A stretch of DNA of 64,000 nucleotides from Pogostemon cablin (Eukaryota > Streptophyta > Magnoliopsida > Lamiales > Lamiaceae). Shown in pieces: positions 1-10,741 of this stretch (position 1 is the first letter of the stretch; the number at the start of each line of letters is the position of its first letter). The notes beneath the pieces were generated by a model that was given only the letters and a program-made list of their open reading frames with translations, did no database searches and was not told where the DNA came from. The DNA is taken from positions 11,626,791 to 11,690,790 of the forward strand of contig CM043013.1 in assembly GCA_023678885.1 (NCBI GenBank), written 5' to 3'. The translations under genes were made by a program, and so were the position numbers.

Positions 1-490
1 GTTAAGTACCTCTCTTGATAGAACAAGCTTAAATAAACTTATTCTTGTCCCTGAAATTAAGTGTTCAGTGTCACCATTTGGTTTCATACCTATTTTGGAG
101 ACGCTTGATATTCTTTAATATCGCAGCAGTCACGAATAGGTATAAGAAACATTTTAGGAGACCATGCTTGGTGGGAAATAAGTCCCAATGATGAAACATG
201 CATTTACCTCATTTTTTGTATTTTAAGTAATCTTGGAACAAATATATGAAGATTTCTCTAGCCTATGTACTTGGTTGTAATTTTATTTTTGTTTATGTAA
301 TTCAGCCATGACTGTAATTAAATTTGAAGTGTAAGAATTATCTACAATTTTTAGGACAAGTTTATGTTATTTTATAGTATTGTTGTAATTTTGATTTTTT
401 TTTTAATTTTCTGTTGAATTTATGAAGCTACAGGTTTTTTTAAATTCATTTCTGGAATTTTTATGAAAAATTATTTCTGTATTTTTTTCG
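1..490. other. AT-rich intergenic DNA, no gene seen
   Basis: No coding pattern, splice structure or transposon end was recognised here. Long A/T runs dominate and stops are frequent in all frames. Confidence 0.5.
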
Positions 491-494
491 ATAA

Positions 495-540
495 TTAGGG
501 TTTGGATTAACTTTAATGATAAAGTTAATCCAAATCCTAA
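495..540. repeat. Perfect-looking hairpin, about 21-bp stem and 4-nt loop
   Basis: The arms at 495-515 and 520-540 are inverted copies with a single G-T type mismatch and the loop ATGA. The stem contains GGATTAACTTTA and its complement. It lies just outside a Stowaway remnant. A MITE relic or a small foldback is possible. No miRNA identity is claimed. Confidence 0.6.
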
Positions 541-544
541 ACCC

Positions 545-655
545 CAAAGTATGGACATTTTTACCCCTGAAAAAGTCAGTTGAAAAAGTCAAAAAGCAAG
601 TTTTCTTAAACAACATGAAACAGTAAGTGTGAAGCGTCTTCCAGGATGGAGGGAG
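545..655. mobile_element. 3' remnant of a Stowaway MITE
   Basis: The stretch ends in GGATGGAGGGAG followed by TA, the complement of the Stowaway terminal motif CTCCCTCCATCC. Its interior resembles the inner part of the complete copy at 34079-34360 (a CCCCTAAAAA-like run, then TTTTCTTAAAC). The matching left terminus was not found, so it is probably truncated. Confidence 0.5.
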
Positions 656-661
656 TATTCT

Positions 662-2079
662 ATTTTGTATACGTGTTTTGTAATAATTGTATACTTTTTT
701 CACACTAAGTTTTTCATTAAAAAAACTAACATCCATATGTGTATAACTTTTTATTCAATAGTATATACATGTTTTTTTTAATAATTGTATATTTTTTACA
801 CTCAATTTTTCATTAAAAAAAATAATTAAATTGTATACATTATTGCTCATAATTGTATATGTTTTTGGTTATATTTATATATGATAGGGTGCATTCGGGT
901 GCACACTATAATTAACCAATAAAATTAAACTTTTATATAATGCAAATGGCAACTAGGGCTTCTTTAAACTTAATTAACAATTCACAGCCGCCCCTATTAG
1001 CTCATCGTCTCTCCCATTTGAAGCCGAAGCCACCGCCAATTCTGCTCCTCTCACTTGCAGCCATAGCCCATTCTTCTCCTTTCTCTCTATTGCAGACACC
1101 GCTGTCATTTCTTTTTTTTTTTTATTTATTCATTTACTCAAACACTTATTCAGTTATCTCTTTTGCAATAATTTTAAAATATTATTTTAGAATTGCCTGC
1201 TGCATTGGATAGAGGATAGAGACACCAGCTCCACACGGCACCGAAGGTTGTTGCCGGAGTACCAGATGATGGCGGCGCCTGTTCTATTGTTCTCTCTCTT
1301 AGATCTCCATTTTTTTTCTCCAAACTAGATCTCAGAATTGGATTTGTTTGCGATTGAAACAGACTAGATTTGAAATAAAACCGGCTATTTCTGGTTCTTC
1401 CGATTTCACCGGTTTACCAGTTTTAATCGATTTAATCCAGTTCATCCCGGTTTAATTCTGAAAACGGTTTTAGGGCTGTTTCGGACCAGATTCGGCACGT
1501 TATATAATGACCAAAGTGATATTTTCATAATTTTGGTGGTGCAAATTATTGTAAAGCGAATAAAAACAAAACATGCTAAGATAATTTTGAGATTGAGGAA
1601 ATAATTGAAAAGACATCAATAAATAGAAAAAAATAAGAAAAGATAAAATTAAAAAAAAATTCCTAATGAACTGAAAAAGAACATTGAGTAAAAGAAAGTA
1701 AAAATGTAAAATAAGAATAAAAAAATGAAAAATAAATTAATAAATAGAAACTAAGAAGCTAGGTGAGGTCAGAATCGGAATGTAGAAAGCGAAAGAGCCA
1801 TGTATACATGAATGAATTAAAAGAAGTGGAAAATAAGAGGGGGGAGGCTAGCTCACCCAGCTACCTTCTTATTAAAGTGAGTGACCTATTTTCGATAACT
1901 ATATTAACAAATTTTACTGATTAAAGAAAAAGTTGAAGTAAATAAAAGAAGCCATCAAGAATTGTTCCGGTGACCATATGTGGGTGTGTGGTCCATGACA
2001 CTTACCAATATAATTAAAATGTGGGTCCCACGCACCTACTAATTAATAAGACTAAAAACTGTATAATATGTTTTCTCTA
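662..2079. other. Intergenic; CT-rich, CCGGTT-rich and AT-rich patches
   Basis: A 90-codon frame at 940-1212 has low-complexity Leu/Pro/Phe content and no recognisable domain, so I do not call it a gene. Bases 1200-1330 are less AT-rich and resemble a plant 5' UTR or a captured fragment. Bases 1378-1500 carry repeated CCGGTT/AACCGG-type words of the kind seen in hAT-derived repeats. From 1500 to 2079 the sequence is A-rich with no signal. Confidence 0.4.
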
Positions 2080-2088
2080 AAAATATTT

Positions 2089-2368
2089 GAGACGCTCTCT
2101 TGTGAGACGGGCGCGAAACGGGTCAATCCATCACTAAAATATATTTATTATATAGATACGTATGCTTATTTGTAGTTAAAGTATGTCAATAATAAATCAT
2201 ATTATAACACACTAAAATCATACTTCAATGCATAATCTAGCATATTTTATAAAATATACTTTAACAACCATTAAACATAATTTATCTAAATAATGGACCT
2301 ACTTTAGTGATGGGTCAACCCGTCTCATGCCCATCTTATAAATAATCCGTCTCACAAGTGACTTTGTC
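2089..2368. mobile_element. Mutator-type MITE, 280 bp, 9-bp target duplication
   Basis: The 9-bp word AAAATATTT directly flanks the element (2080-2088 and 2369-2377). The inverted ends share CTTGTGAGACGG close to both termini, and subterminal blocks match CATCACTAAA in inverse order. The same family recurs at 38437-39805. Nine-base duplications with inverted ends are the hallmark of Mutator-like elements. No coding capacity is present, so it would depend on a transposase encoded elsewhere. Confidence 0.7.
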
Positions 2369-2480
2369 AAAATATTTTAATATTTCTCAATTTCATTTTC
2401 TCTTTAATCGTTTTGCAAATTTTCCTCATTTAAATTATTTTCACTCTCAATTACATTAGTAAAATTTTCTTTATTTTGGG

Positions 2481-2482
<2 letters not shown>

Positions 2483-2531
<49 letters not shown>
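2483..2531. repeat. (TA)n microsatellite, left part
   Basis: An uninterrupted TA run ends exactly where the LTR element begins. The run resumes directly after that element at 7192, so both are halves of one former tract. Confidence 0.9.
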
Positions 2532-2534
<3 letters not shown>

Positions 2535-3355
2535 AGGCACTTGAATTTTATTGCCTATTAAAGGAAAATATGTGGTAAATTAATGCAATAATAATCAATT
2601 AATTATTTATTTATTAAGGGATTTAAATAAATCTATTCTTAAAATAAATGAGTAAATAATTGATAATTAGGTCAGATCCAGTCAAATAAGTCTGACTTAA
2701 AGCCTAAGCAAGTGAAAGACCCAAGCCCGCAGAATCAGGTCAAATCAGCCCTGGACCAATCAGACTGCGAGTTATTTATGGGGCGTCCTCACCCTTCACC
2801 TATATAAGGAGCCATCCTCCATTCATTCCAGACACACTAAAAAGACCTGAAGACATAAACGCTCTGAAGAGATCAATTACACGAGCAGTGCTCCCTTGAA
2901 ATCTTCAAGCATCTTCAAGTCAAGAACGACAAATGATTCGGGATTAAGGTGCGGAGCCCCCAAATCAAGCGTTCTTCATACACTAAGTTCTTCGGTGTTT
3001 TTCGCGCCAAGAACAACATACGACCAGGGATTAAGGTGCTAAGCCCCCCAGATCGAGTGTTCTTCGGATCAAGCACGTTTAATCCAAACAAAGGCTCGAC
3101 GCTTCTGGATTAACGTTATAAGGTCCTAAATCCGAGTTCGGACAAGCTTCAACTGAAGATCCGACTCAACACACACGGTCAACGCAGTCAATGTGATCAA
3201 CACACCAAGTCAAGTCAAAGTCCAAATTGGTTCGAGAGAAGAATCAGAGGATAAATAGAGATTGTTTCCTAAATTATCAAGTTTAATCCATCTGGATTAT
3301 TATTGTAATTCTTTTGTGTTTCTTTTATTATAAATACATAAAATTTGCTGTTGCA
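2532..3355 (+). repeat. 5' LTR of element A
   Basis: It starts TGTAGGCACTTG and probably ends TTGCTGTTGCA, giving TG..CA ends. Over most of its length it matches 6380-7191. The extreme 3' end differs because the second copy runs into the TA tract after TTTGCTG. The exact end is therefore 3350 or 3355. Confidence 0.8.
2801..2808 (+). promoter_or_regulatory. Probable TATA box of the element A LTR
   Basis: TATATAAG follows a C-rich stretch about 270 bp into the LTR. The same word lies at the equivalent place in the second LTR (6649-6656) and, reversed, in the LTR-like fragments of the 29.8-32 kb region. Conservation across copies supports a U3 promoter. Transcription itself is not shown. Confidence 0.55.
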
Positions 3356-3360
3356 AATTT

Positions 3361-3378
3361 TAGCACGCCTGGTGGGAC
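3361..3378 (+). other. Candidate primer-binding site of element A
   Basis: TAGCACGCCTGGTGGGAC lies a few bases after the 5' LTR and closely resembles the GGCACGCCCGGTGGGAC-type primer sites of many plant gypsy elements. The priming tRNA was not identified. Confidence 0.55.
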
Positions 3379-3426
3379 AGTCTCTTCCTCTCATCTCTTT
3401 TCTCAACAAGCTCGAAGATACAAAGT

Positions 3427-5473
3427 GTGACTCCTCTTAGGATCGCAATAAAAAGATCATATACCTCAAAGCCTTTAGAGCTACAAGCTGTGAAGACGCA
3501 AGCTATGACTCCGCTAAAGATTGTGATACGAAGGACTGCTGCATCAAAGCCTCCAGAGTTGCAAACTGAAAAGGTTGAAGCCGTTACAAGAAGTATGTCT
3601 GAAGGCTCCTTAAAGATAAATCGTATAGTGGGGATTACTCTCAATAAGCCATTGCATAGCGACAAAGATGGTGAAGATGACTCTATCTGCTCAACTCCTT
3701 GCTCCACGCCAAGTAGAGATGTTAAACGGGCCAGCCCTAACCTATTAAGGCTGGCCCTAACGGGTTTCGGGCTAATCGGGCTTCGGGCTAAATCGGGTCT
3801 GTTTAAACGGGCTATGAAAAGTGAACCTAACCCTAACCCTAATGGGCTACGGATTAAATGGGCCAGGCTCGCGGGTTGTACGATAAAAAAATATTTAAAA
3901 AATTATAAATTATAATTTATTATAAATAATATAAAAAATTCAAAATTAACTAATACATTATTTAAAATTTGAGAGAATTAAGATTAATACATGCAAAATA
4001 TTGTTAAAAGATATAAATTAAAAGAATTTGTGATAATTAAATTAATCTTAATATATTTATTCAAGTATTATTTTATTTATTAGAGAAAATTTTGGGTTAG
4101 AGTAAGAAAAAAGATGAGAAAGAGATGAAAATTAAAAGATGGTGAGAGTTTGTCCAACGATGGGTTGGGAGTAGGGTGGGATTGGGTGGTCGATGTATAG
4201 ATTATGGGTGTTAAAATTAATTAAACATAATAATAATAATAATTTTCAACCCTACGGGCTGGCCCGGTTAGCCCACAGGCCAACCCTATTATCCCACGGG
4301 TTAATCGATTCGGGCCAAAAAGCCCGAATGTAAAATGGGCTCAAATTTCTTGCCCTAACCCTAATTTTTTTTGGGTTAATCGGTTCGGGCCCACGTTTTA
4401 CGGGCTTATTAACAACTCTAACGCCAAGCTCACCACTTGCCTCAACTGAAGCTGCAGTGATGACGACAAGTGCTATGACCATTTAGGATCAACTCGCAAG
4501 TATAGTAAGAGCCGTTGAAGGACTCAACAAGCACATGGAAGTTCAAGACGTAAAGATCTCCGTACTTATAAAGAAAATAGATAATGCGGAGACAAGCTGT
4601 ACAAATAAGAAACATGTTGAGGATGAGCACGAGGAGAAAGACTCGACGAAACATTATTTACCTGAAGAAAATCCAGCTGAGGATAAGATACAAGTTTCAA
4701 CTGACGGAACGTTTTCTATCAACCAACTAAAGAATATCGTGATAAATACGATAATAGATAAGTTTGAAATGAGCTCCAAATCTTCTTCAACCTACGCCAA
4801 GCCATATATAAAGAGGATTGACAACTTGAAGATGCCAGCTGACTACCAACCTCCCAGGTTCCAACAATTTGATGGCAAAGGCAACCCAAGACAACATGTG
4901 GCACACTTCGTCGAGACATGCAATGATGCTGGAACCTACGAAGATCACATGGTGAGACAATTCGTCCGATCTCTAAAAGAAAATACCTTCGATTGGTATA
5001 TCGACTTGGAACCTAACTCCATTGACAGTTGGGGGCAAATAGAAAAAGTATTCCTCAATTGTTTCTATAGCACACGAAAAACTGTTAGCATGATGGAGCT
5101 AACAAATACTCGTCAAAGTGATGAAGAATACGTCATCGACTATATCAACAGATAGAGGAGCCTAAGCCTCAATTTCAAAGAAAAGCTGTCAAAAACTTCA
5201 GCTATTGAAATGCGCATTCAAGGGATGCAATGTAATCTTAGCTACATACTCCAAGGAATTCGACCTAAAACTTTTAAAGAGTTGGCTACAAGATCTCACG
5301 ACATGGAGTTAAGTCTGACATCAAATGACATCGAATGGCCTTCTATTCAAGTCATGTCTTTCAATGAGCCCTTGGAAGAGGAACCACAAACAAAGGCTGC
5401 AGTTTCTATAAAGATTAATAGAAATGAAGTTGAAGCAAGAGAAGGCAGTGCATCCCAAGATTGGGGGCAATGA
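3427..5473 (+). pseudogene. Disrupted gag of element A (Ty3/gypsy type)
   Basis: The frame runs 3427-3713, is split by a hAT element, and resumes at 4429. The inserted DNA plus its 8-bp duplication is 715 bp, and leaving it out puts both halves in one frame of about 443 codons. The core (about 4790-5330) is a retrotransposon gag domain, with FQQFDGKGNPRQHVAHFVE, a typical FDWY..LEP stretch and ELTNTRQ. Two in-frame TAG codons (4484 and 5153) interrupt it. The second falls where relatives have Trp in a YINRW-like motif, so a G-to-A change is likely. No zinc knuckle, protease or polymerase follows. The product would have formed the capsid of the retrotransposon particle. It is not functional as it stands. 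Confidence 0.85.
3714..4420. mobile_element. Non-autonomous hAT element inside gag, 707 bp
   Basis: The 8-bp duplication ACGCCAAG flanks it exactly (3706-3713 and 4421-4428). Inverted ends begin TAGAGATGTTAA on the left and TAGAGTTGTTAA, read inward, on the right. Both end regions are GC-rich with many GGGCT/AGCCC words, and the middle is AT-rich. Eight-base duplications and TAGAG-type ends fit the hAT superfamily. No transposase is encoded. Confidence 0.85.
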
Positions 5474-5479
5474 ACTGTT

Positions 5480-6115
5480 GATAAATCAAACATAAAGCTC
5501 CTTGACACGAGCTAAAACTGTCTGCATTATGCTCCTTGATACGAGCTTAAACTATCTAAAATCTCCCAAGTCAAAGCTCCCTGACACGAGCGAAAACTAT
5601 TTACATCACGCTCCTTGACACGAGCTAAAATTATCTATAAGTCACGCTTCTTGATATGAGCTTAAACTATCTAAATTCCTCAAGTCATGCTCCTTGATAC
5701 GAGCCTAAACTATCTAACACAAATCAAATTCAAGACTCCTCGATACGAGCGAAAACTATCCACACTATACTCCTTGATATGAGTATAAACTGTCCACACA
5801 TCAAATCATATCTCCTTGAGAAGAGACAAAACTCTCTACATGTTCGATACTCCTTGATATGAATATAAACTATCTACACATCAAATAAAATCTCCTTGGG
5901 AAGAGAATAAACTCTCTACACATAAAGCTCCTTGGCTTGAGCGAAAATTGTTCACACAATACTCCTCGACACGAGTAAAAAATATCCACACAAGGCTACT
6001 TGACACGAGTATAAACTATCTACAAGTTCAAATTCAAGACTCATTGACACGAGTATAAAATATCAACAAATTCAAGTTCAACGCTGCATGACACACAAGC
6101 CTAAACTACATATTA
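5480..6115 (+). repeat. Degenerate tandem repeat in the 3' part of element A
   Basis: The phrase CTCCTTGACACGAGC, followed by AAACTATCTACA, recurs more than ten times with spacing of roughly 35-65 bp and many substitutions. No reading frame crosses it. Such arrays are common between the coding region and 3' LTR of Tat-lineage gypsy elements. Its role is unknown. Confidence 0.75.
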
Positions 6116-6379
6116 CTCTTGGCCTGCATGAGTATAAAATGTATACGGCATCCCCTATTCAAATCAAATCATTTTCCTTTGAACTACGTTATGACTTGAT
6201 CCTCTTCAAAGAGGTACGTAGGCAGCTTAGTACTCTGCTAAGTTCAGTCATAATTCAGGCTATTCATATCAAGTTGGTGAGGCAAGCAATAAAATTCAAT
6301 CATGTTGATCAAGAATGGATTATCGCAATTTGTTCACTTCAATATAAAGGCTTCCGTGAACAAAATGCGAGGGGACATT

Positions 6380-7188
6380 TTTAGGCACTTGAATTTTATT
6401 GCCTATTAAAGGAAAATATGTGGCAAATTAATGCAATAATTATCAATTAATTATTTATTTATTAAGAGATTTAAATAAATCTATTCCTAAAATAAATAAG
6501 TAAATAATTGATAATTAGGCCAGATCCAGTCAAATAAGTCTGACTTAAAGCCTAAGCAAGTGAAAGGCCCAAGCCCGCAGAATCAGGTCAACTCAGCCCT
6601 GGACCAATCAGACTGCGAGTTATTTATGGGGCGTCCTCACCCTTCACCTATATAAGGAGCCCTCCTCCATTCATTCCAGACACACTAAAAAGACCTGAAG
6701 ACATAAACGCTCTGAAGAGATCAAGAACACGAGCAGTGCTCCCTTGAGATCTTCAAGCATCTTCAAGTCAAGAACGGCAAACGATTCGGGATTAAGGTGC
6801 GGAGCCCCCCCAAATCAAGCGTTCTTCATACACTAAGTTCTTCGGTGTTCTTCGCGCCAAGAACAGCATACGACCAGGGATTAAGGTGCTAAGCCCCCCA
6901 GATCGAGTGTTCTTCGGATCAAGCACGTTTAATCCAAACAAAGGCTCTACGCTTGTGGATTAACGTTATAAGGTCCCAAATCCAAGTTCGGACAAGCTTC
7001 AACTGAAGATCCGACTCAACACACACAGTCAACACAATCAACACACCAAATCAAGTCAAAGTCCAAATTGGTTCGAGAGAAGAATCAGAGGATAAATAGA
7101 GATTGTTTCCTAAATTATCAAATTTAATCCATCTAGATTATTATTGTAATTCTTTTGTGTTTCTTTTATTATAAATACATAAAATTTG

Positions 7189-7191
<3 letters not shown>
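6380..7191 (+). repeat. 3' LTR of element A
   Basis: It is a near copy of 2532-3355 preceded by a purine-rich tract. Its start reads TTTTAGGCAC where the 5' LTR has TTGTAGGCAC, so the usual TG start is mutated here. It ends directly against the (TA)n tract. Confidence 0.8.
6649..6656 (+). promoter_or_regulatory. Probable TATA box in the 3' LTR of element A
   Basis: TATATAAG lies at the place matching 2801-2808 of the 5' LTR. In this copy it could drive read-out transcription into 7.2 kb and beyond. Confidence 0.5.

Positions 7192-7228
<37 letters not shown>
7192..7228. repeat. (TA)n microsatellite, right part
   Basis: This is the continuation of the tract at 2483-2531, separated from it by element A. 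Confidence 0.9.
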
Positions 7229-7236
<8 letters not shown>

Positions 7237-8570
7237 ATCTAAGTTGTTTTTATTCTCAAACGTTCATAATACCTCACTTTCTTTCAATTCTTTTTACTCA
7301 TTTTATTTGCTATATATTCGTTTAATTTTTTTTATTATTCATCTCAATGAAAAATTCACCTTTATAAATTTATCAAGAACACTATTTTTATTATTAACTT
7401 ATTTTTCAATTCTTTTTTTGTTTGTTCATTTTCTCTTTATACATATTATTTTCATCCAAATTAAAAACATATACGATTAAAAAAATCAGTAAAGAAAAAT
7501 AATTAATAAGATATCATGAAAAATTTAAAATTAAGAGACAAGTGAAAGATGTGTGATTAAAAAATAATTAAAAAAGTTAAATATAGAAAATAAAAGTTTG
7601 AATTTATTTTTTTTAGAAAATTAAGAATTAAGAAAAAGTGAGATCTATGAAGCATATGGATAAGAATTTGGAGCCTATATTAATGTTAGTCGTGATGATA
7701 TAAAATATTTTAAATTAAAATTGTAATGGGGTATATTTAGAGATTAGGGATATGAATAGTCATTCCCTTAAAATATTAATTTTAATTTGTAACAAAAAAT
7801 TTTTAACGGGCAAACTTTGTGTGAGACCGTCTCATGTGAGATTGTTTTTATGATTTTTTAAGTAGTTATCACTTTTTATCAAAGATATTATCATATTTTT
7901 GTTTAAATATTATCACTTATTATTTATAATACAAATTGTTCATAATATAATCAATTTTATTATTATTACTTTTTTAATTTGAGTATCACTTTTTATTAAA
8001 ATGCTATTAATTTTTAAACTTAAGAGAGACAATTTCACATTAGTTTTTGTTTTTTTTTTTAACATATTGAACCAGTTCAAAAAAACGTTTCTAAAAACTT
8101 TAAAAAAAATTAGAAAATAAAAAAATAAAAAATTGAACCTTGATATATCATATATGTGCTCCTATTGATGATTTCACATTTTAGAAGATATGACAAAATG
8201 ATCATTATATTAGCTTGATCCAATTTTAAAAATGAAATGCATTAAAAATGATCAAATATTTTAGTATAATAATTGTTCAGGGACTCCGGGTAGTCCATTA
8301 TGTAAAGGACATCTCATTAGTATATTTTAAAATTGGCAGCTATTTGTACCCCAAATCTACTTAAAGAACCCCAATAATTTATAAATTCAAAATAAGTTTA
8401 TATGAGAATACATAAATACCCTTTTATAAATATTAAAATAAGATAAGTTATAATTAGATTTCTAAATACACCCCAATTAGATTTCTAAATACACTCCATC
8501 GTTATAAATCTTAAATCACGATGAATTCCTATGAATTCTGCATCAGCGTATCATCCGGAACAAGCATCGA
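7229..8570. other. AT-rich intergenic DNA with one possible decayed MITE
   Basis: Bases 7810-8045 are bordered by related inverted words (GTGAGACCGTCTCA on the left, GAGAGACAATTTCACA on the right) and could be an old MITE. I could not fix ends or a target duplication. Otherwise no gene is visible. Confidence 0.4.
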
Positions 8571-8578
8571 CATCATGA

Positions 8579-9040
8579 TCATTCGTAACTTACATCTTTG
8601 GGTTGGATATCATAGATGAGTCCTGGATCATTAGCTCTCGATGGATTCCGATCTGGTGGCAAACACGCTGGCGGGTAGGGACGTTTCGTCCTCAATGGGA
8701 TTGTTGCAAGATTCACAACATCCACAGACGTCATGTTAGCGGACTTTATTGAGCAGCGCGCCACGACATTGAAGTACTGGAGAGTATGTTGAATGTGAAT
8801 TTTGCGTTGGTATTGTTTTCGACATAGGTAGGCCAAGCTGCAAGAATGTTTAAACCAGGGCCTAGAATGTCTGGTGTTGTCGTGGAATTGATGTAAGGTT
8901 TGATCTTTAATCCGTCTGCATAAATCAAAACTCAATAGAATCATGGCAGCGTCACCACCATTCTTAACTGCTTGTCCCTTCTCTACTCTGGTCGCAAATC
9001 CACCTAATTCGCAAATATATAACAAGTGAACTAAAACCAA
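8579..9040 (-). pseudogene. Subtilisin-like protease (subtilase) fragment
   Basis: On the minus strand, pieces in different frames match plant subtilases. A PA-domain-like start (GGFATRVEKGQAVKNGG) is followed, in another frame, by GLKIKPYINSTTTP, GPGLNILAAWPTYVENNTNA and FNILSSTSMSW. A return to the first frame gives SANMTSVDVVNLATIP and NPSRANDPGLIYDIQPKD. Subtilases normally have GTSMSCPH around the catalytic Ser. Here the Cys-Pro-His is lost and the following segment is deleted. About 150 residues of a roughly 750-residue protein remain, with frameshifts and no start. Intact members are secreted serine proteases of the apoplast. This copy is dead. Confidence 0.8.
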
Positions 9041-9427
9041 CTTTTAAAAGTTTTCTATCTGCTTATATTTTAGAAGTACTACGTATATGTTAATAATTTC
9101 AATCAAAACTTTGCAAATACTTTTTATTAAAATTAAAATTTAAATCGAACATTTACTTACCCGAACCTGGTCATTGTGTGATGAAGTTCTAGGAGCATTT
9201 GGCCTACTTAAGGTTACAGTTCGAATTCACTGTGTCATTTTAATATATTATTTCTTGTGTCACACTGTTGTATGATTGAGTCAATCCTAATTGATAGGAA
9301 TAAATAAAATGAAAAATTATAATTAGAGTATTTATACCATTAAGATATCTAATCAAATCTTCTATCATAATATACAATTGACTAAATCTCTATAATTAAA
9401 GTAATTGTTGAATATTATCTCTTGCTA
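9041..9427. other. Intergenic, no signal
   Basis: AT-rich sequence between the subtilase fragment and the copia remnant. No gene, repeat or element end was recognised. Confidence 0.4.
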
Positions 9428-10700
9428 TTATCCCCTCAAGCGAGACGTTGGGTGAGCCTCCACTCGACGCTTGCTTTTGAAGAACTCGAATAGTGGCCGA
9501 GGAAGACTCTTAGCAAAAATATTAGCAAATTGGAGCTCGGATGGAACAAATTGAGTGGCAAGTTTTCTAGATGGCACCAATTCACGAATAAAATGATAGT
9601 TAATATCGATGTGCTTAGCTCGTTTATGTGCAACTGAATTTTGACTAAGAAAAATGGCGCTATTGTTGTCACATAACAAAACAAGAGAGTGTGAGGATGA
9701 TACTCGAAGCTCCTTCAATAGATGAATAATACAAATAATTTCTAAAGCAGTATTAGCAAGAGCTTTATATTCAAACTCACAGTTGGAATGTGAGACACTA
9801 GGTTGCTTCCTAGCACTCCAAGATACAAGATTTTCACCAAAATAAATGCAATAATCATAAGTGGACCGACGAGTCTCTAGACACCTAGCCCAATCAGCAT
9901 CAGAATAACCCACCAAAGAAGGGGTTGAACAAGAATTAAAAAAAATCCATAATTTGGAGTACTCTTGACATATCTAATAATCCTCTTCACAGCCTGAAAA
10001 TGCTCGATTGTTGGTTGATTCAGAAATTGACTTACCTGATTTACAGCAAAGCAAATATCAGATCGAGTAGCAATAAAATACTTTAAAGTACCAACAAGAT
10101 ATCTCTATAAAGTAGGATCATCAAATGGTGTGCTTAGAAAAGCAAGTTAAAAACCCGTCACTAAAGGAGTGGAGATAGGCTTAGCATCCTTAAGATCAGC
10201 CCGCTTCAAATTATCTCTGGCATACTTGGTCTGATTTAGAAAAAGACCTTGTGAAGTATAAGTGACCTCAAGACCTAAAAAGTATCCAAGTTTGCCCATA
10301 TCCTTAATAGCAAATTCTCGTTGTAAATTAGAGATAAATGAGGTAATGAGATCCTAAGAATTCGCTATAAGGATAAAATCATCAACATACACTAGAAGAT
10401 ATAGTGTAAAGGATCCACGAATATAAATAAACATAGAAAGGTCAGATTTACTGCATAGAAAACCTATACTAAGTAGAAAGTCACTGAGCCTTTGAAGCTA
10501 TACTCAAAGAGCCTGTTTTAAGCCATATAAAGCCTTTTTAAGACGACATATATGATTCAGGTAACATAGATCAACATAACCCGAATGTTGCTCCATAAAA
10601 AATATTTCAGAAAGAATACCATTAAGAAATGCATTCTTTACTTCAAGTTGGTGCAAAGGCCAACGATACATCACAGTAAGAGAAAGAATGATACGGATTG
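9428..10700 (-). pseudogene. Ty1/copia reverse transcriptase and RNase H remnant
   Basis: Read on the minus strand from 10700 downward, several frames spell copia polymerase landmarks. VKNAFLNG and a Q-x-x-G-type stretch are followed by YVDDFILI (the Y-x-D-D catalytic box), KYARDNLKR, and then RNase H with YSDADWA, the SARKQ-like motif, LCDNNSAI and AKHIDINYHFIRE. The RNase H end (9428-9916) is an unbroken 162-codon frame. The RT part has several stops and frame changes. Gag, protease, integrase and both LTRs are absent. It is a 5'-truncated, inactive fragment of an element that encoded reverse transcription in virus-like particles. Confidence 0.85.
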
Positions 10701-10741
10701 TAGATGCTATACTATATTAGGAGTAATAATTATATATTTAT

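Larger units (their letters stand above)
2532..7191 (+). mobile_element. Non-autonomous Ty3/gypsy LTR retrotransposon with gag only (element A)
   Basis: Two near-identical LTRs (2532 to about 3355, and about 6380-7191) flank an interior with a tRNA-type primer site, a gag frame, a tandem-repeat block and a purine-rich tract (ATGCGAGGGGA, 6365-6375). No protease, reverse transcriptase, RNase H or integrase can be read, so the element must have been mobilised in trans. It is of the TR-GAG type. It sits inside a (TA)n tract, so its target duplication cannot be told from the repeat. It carries a nested hAT element. Besides small changes, the second LTR lacks a short internal stretch. I infer moderate age because gag also holds two in-frame stops. 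Confidence 0.85.

Noticed and set aside
940..1212. 90-codon plus frame starting MQMATRASLN
   Set aside because: Low-complexity Leu/Pro/Phe content, no domain, no splice context.
7232..7480. 82-codon Phe/Leu/Ile-rich plus frame
   Set aside because: AT-rich DNA gives hydrophobic chance frames. There is no start context or homologous pattern.
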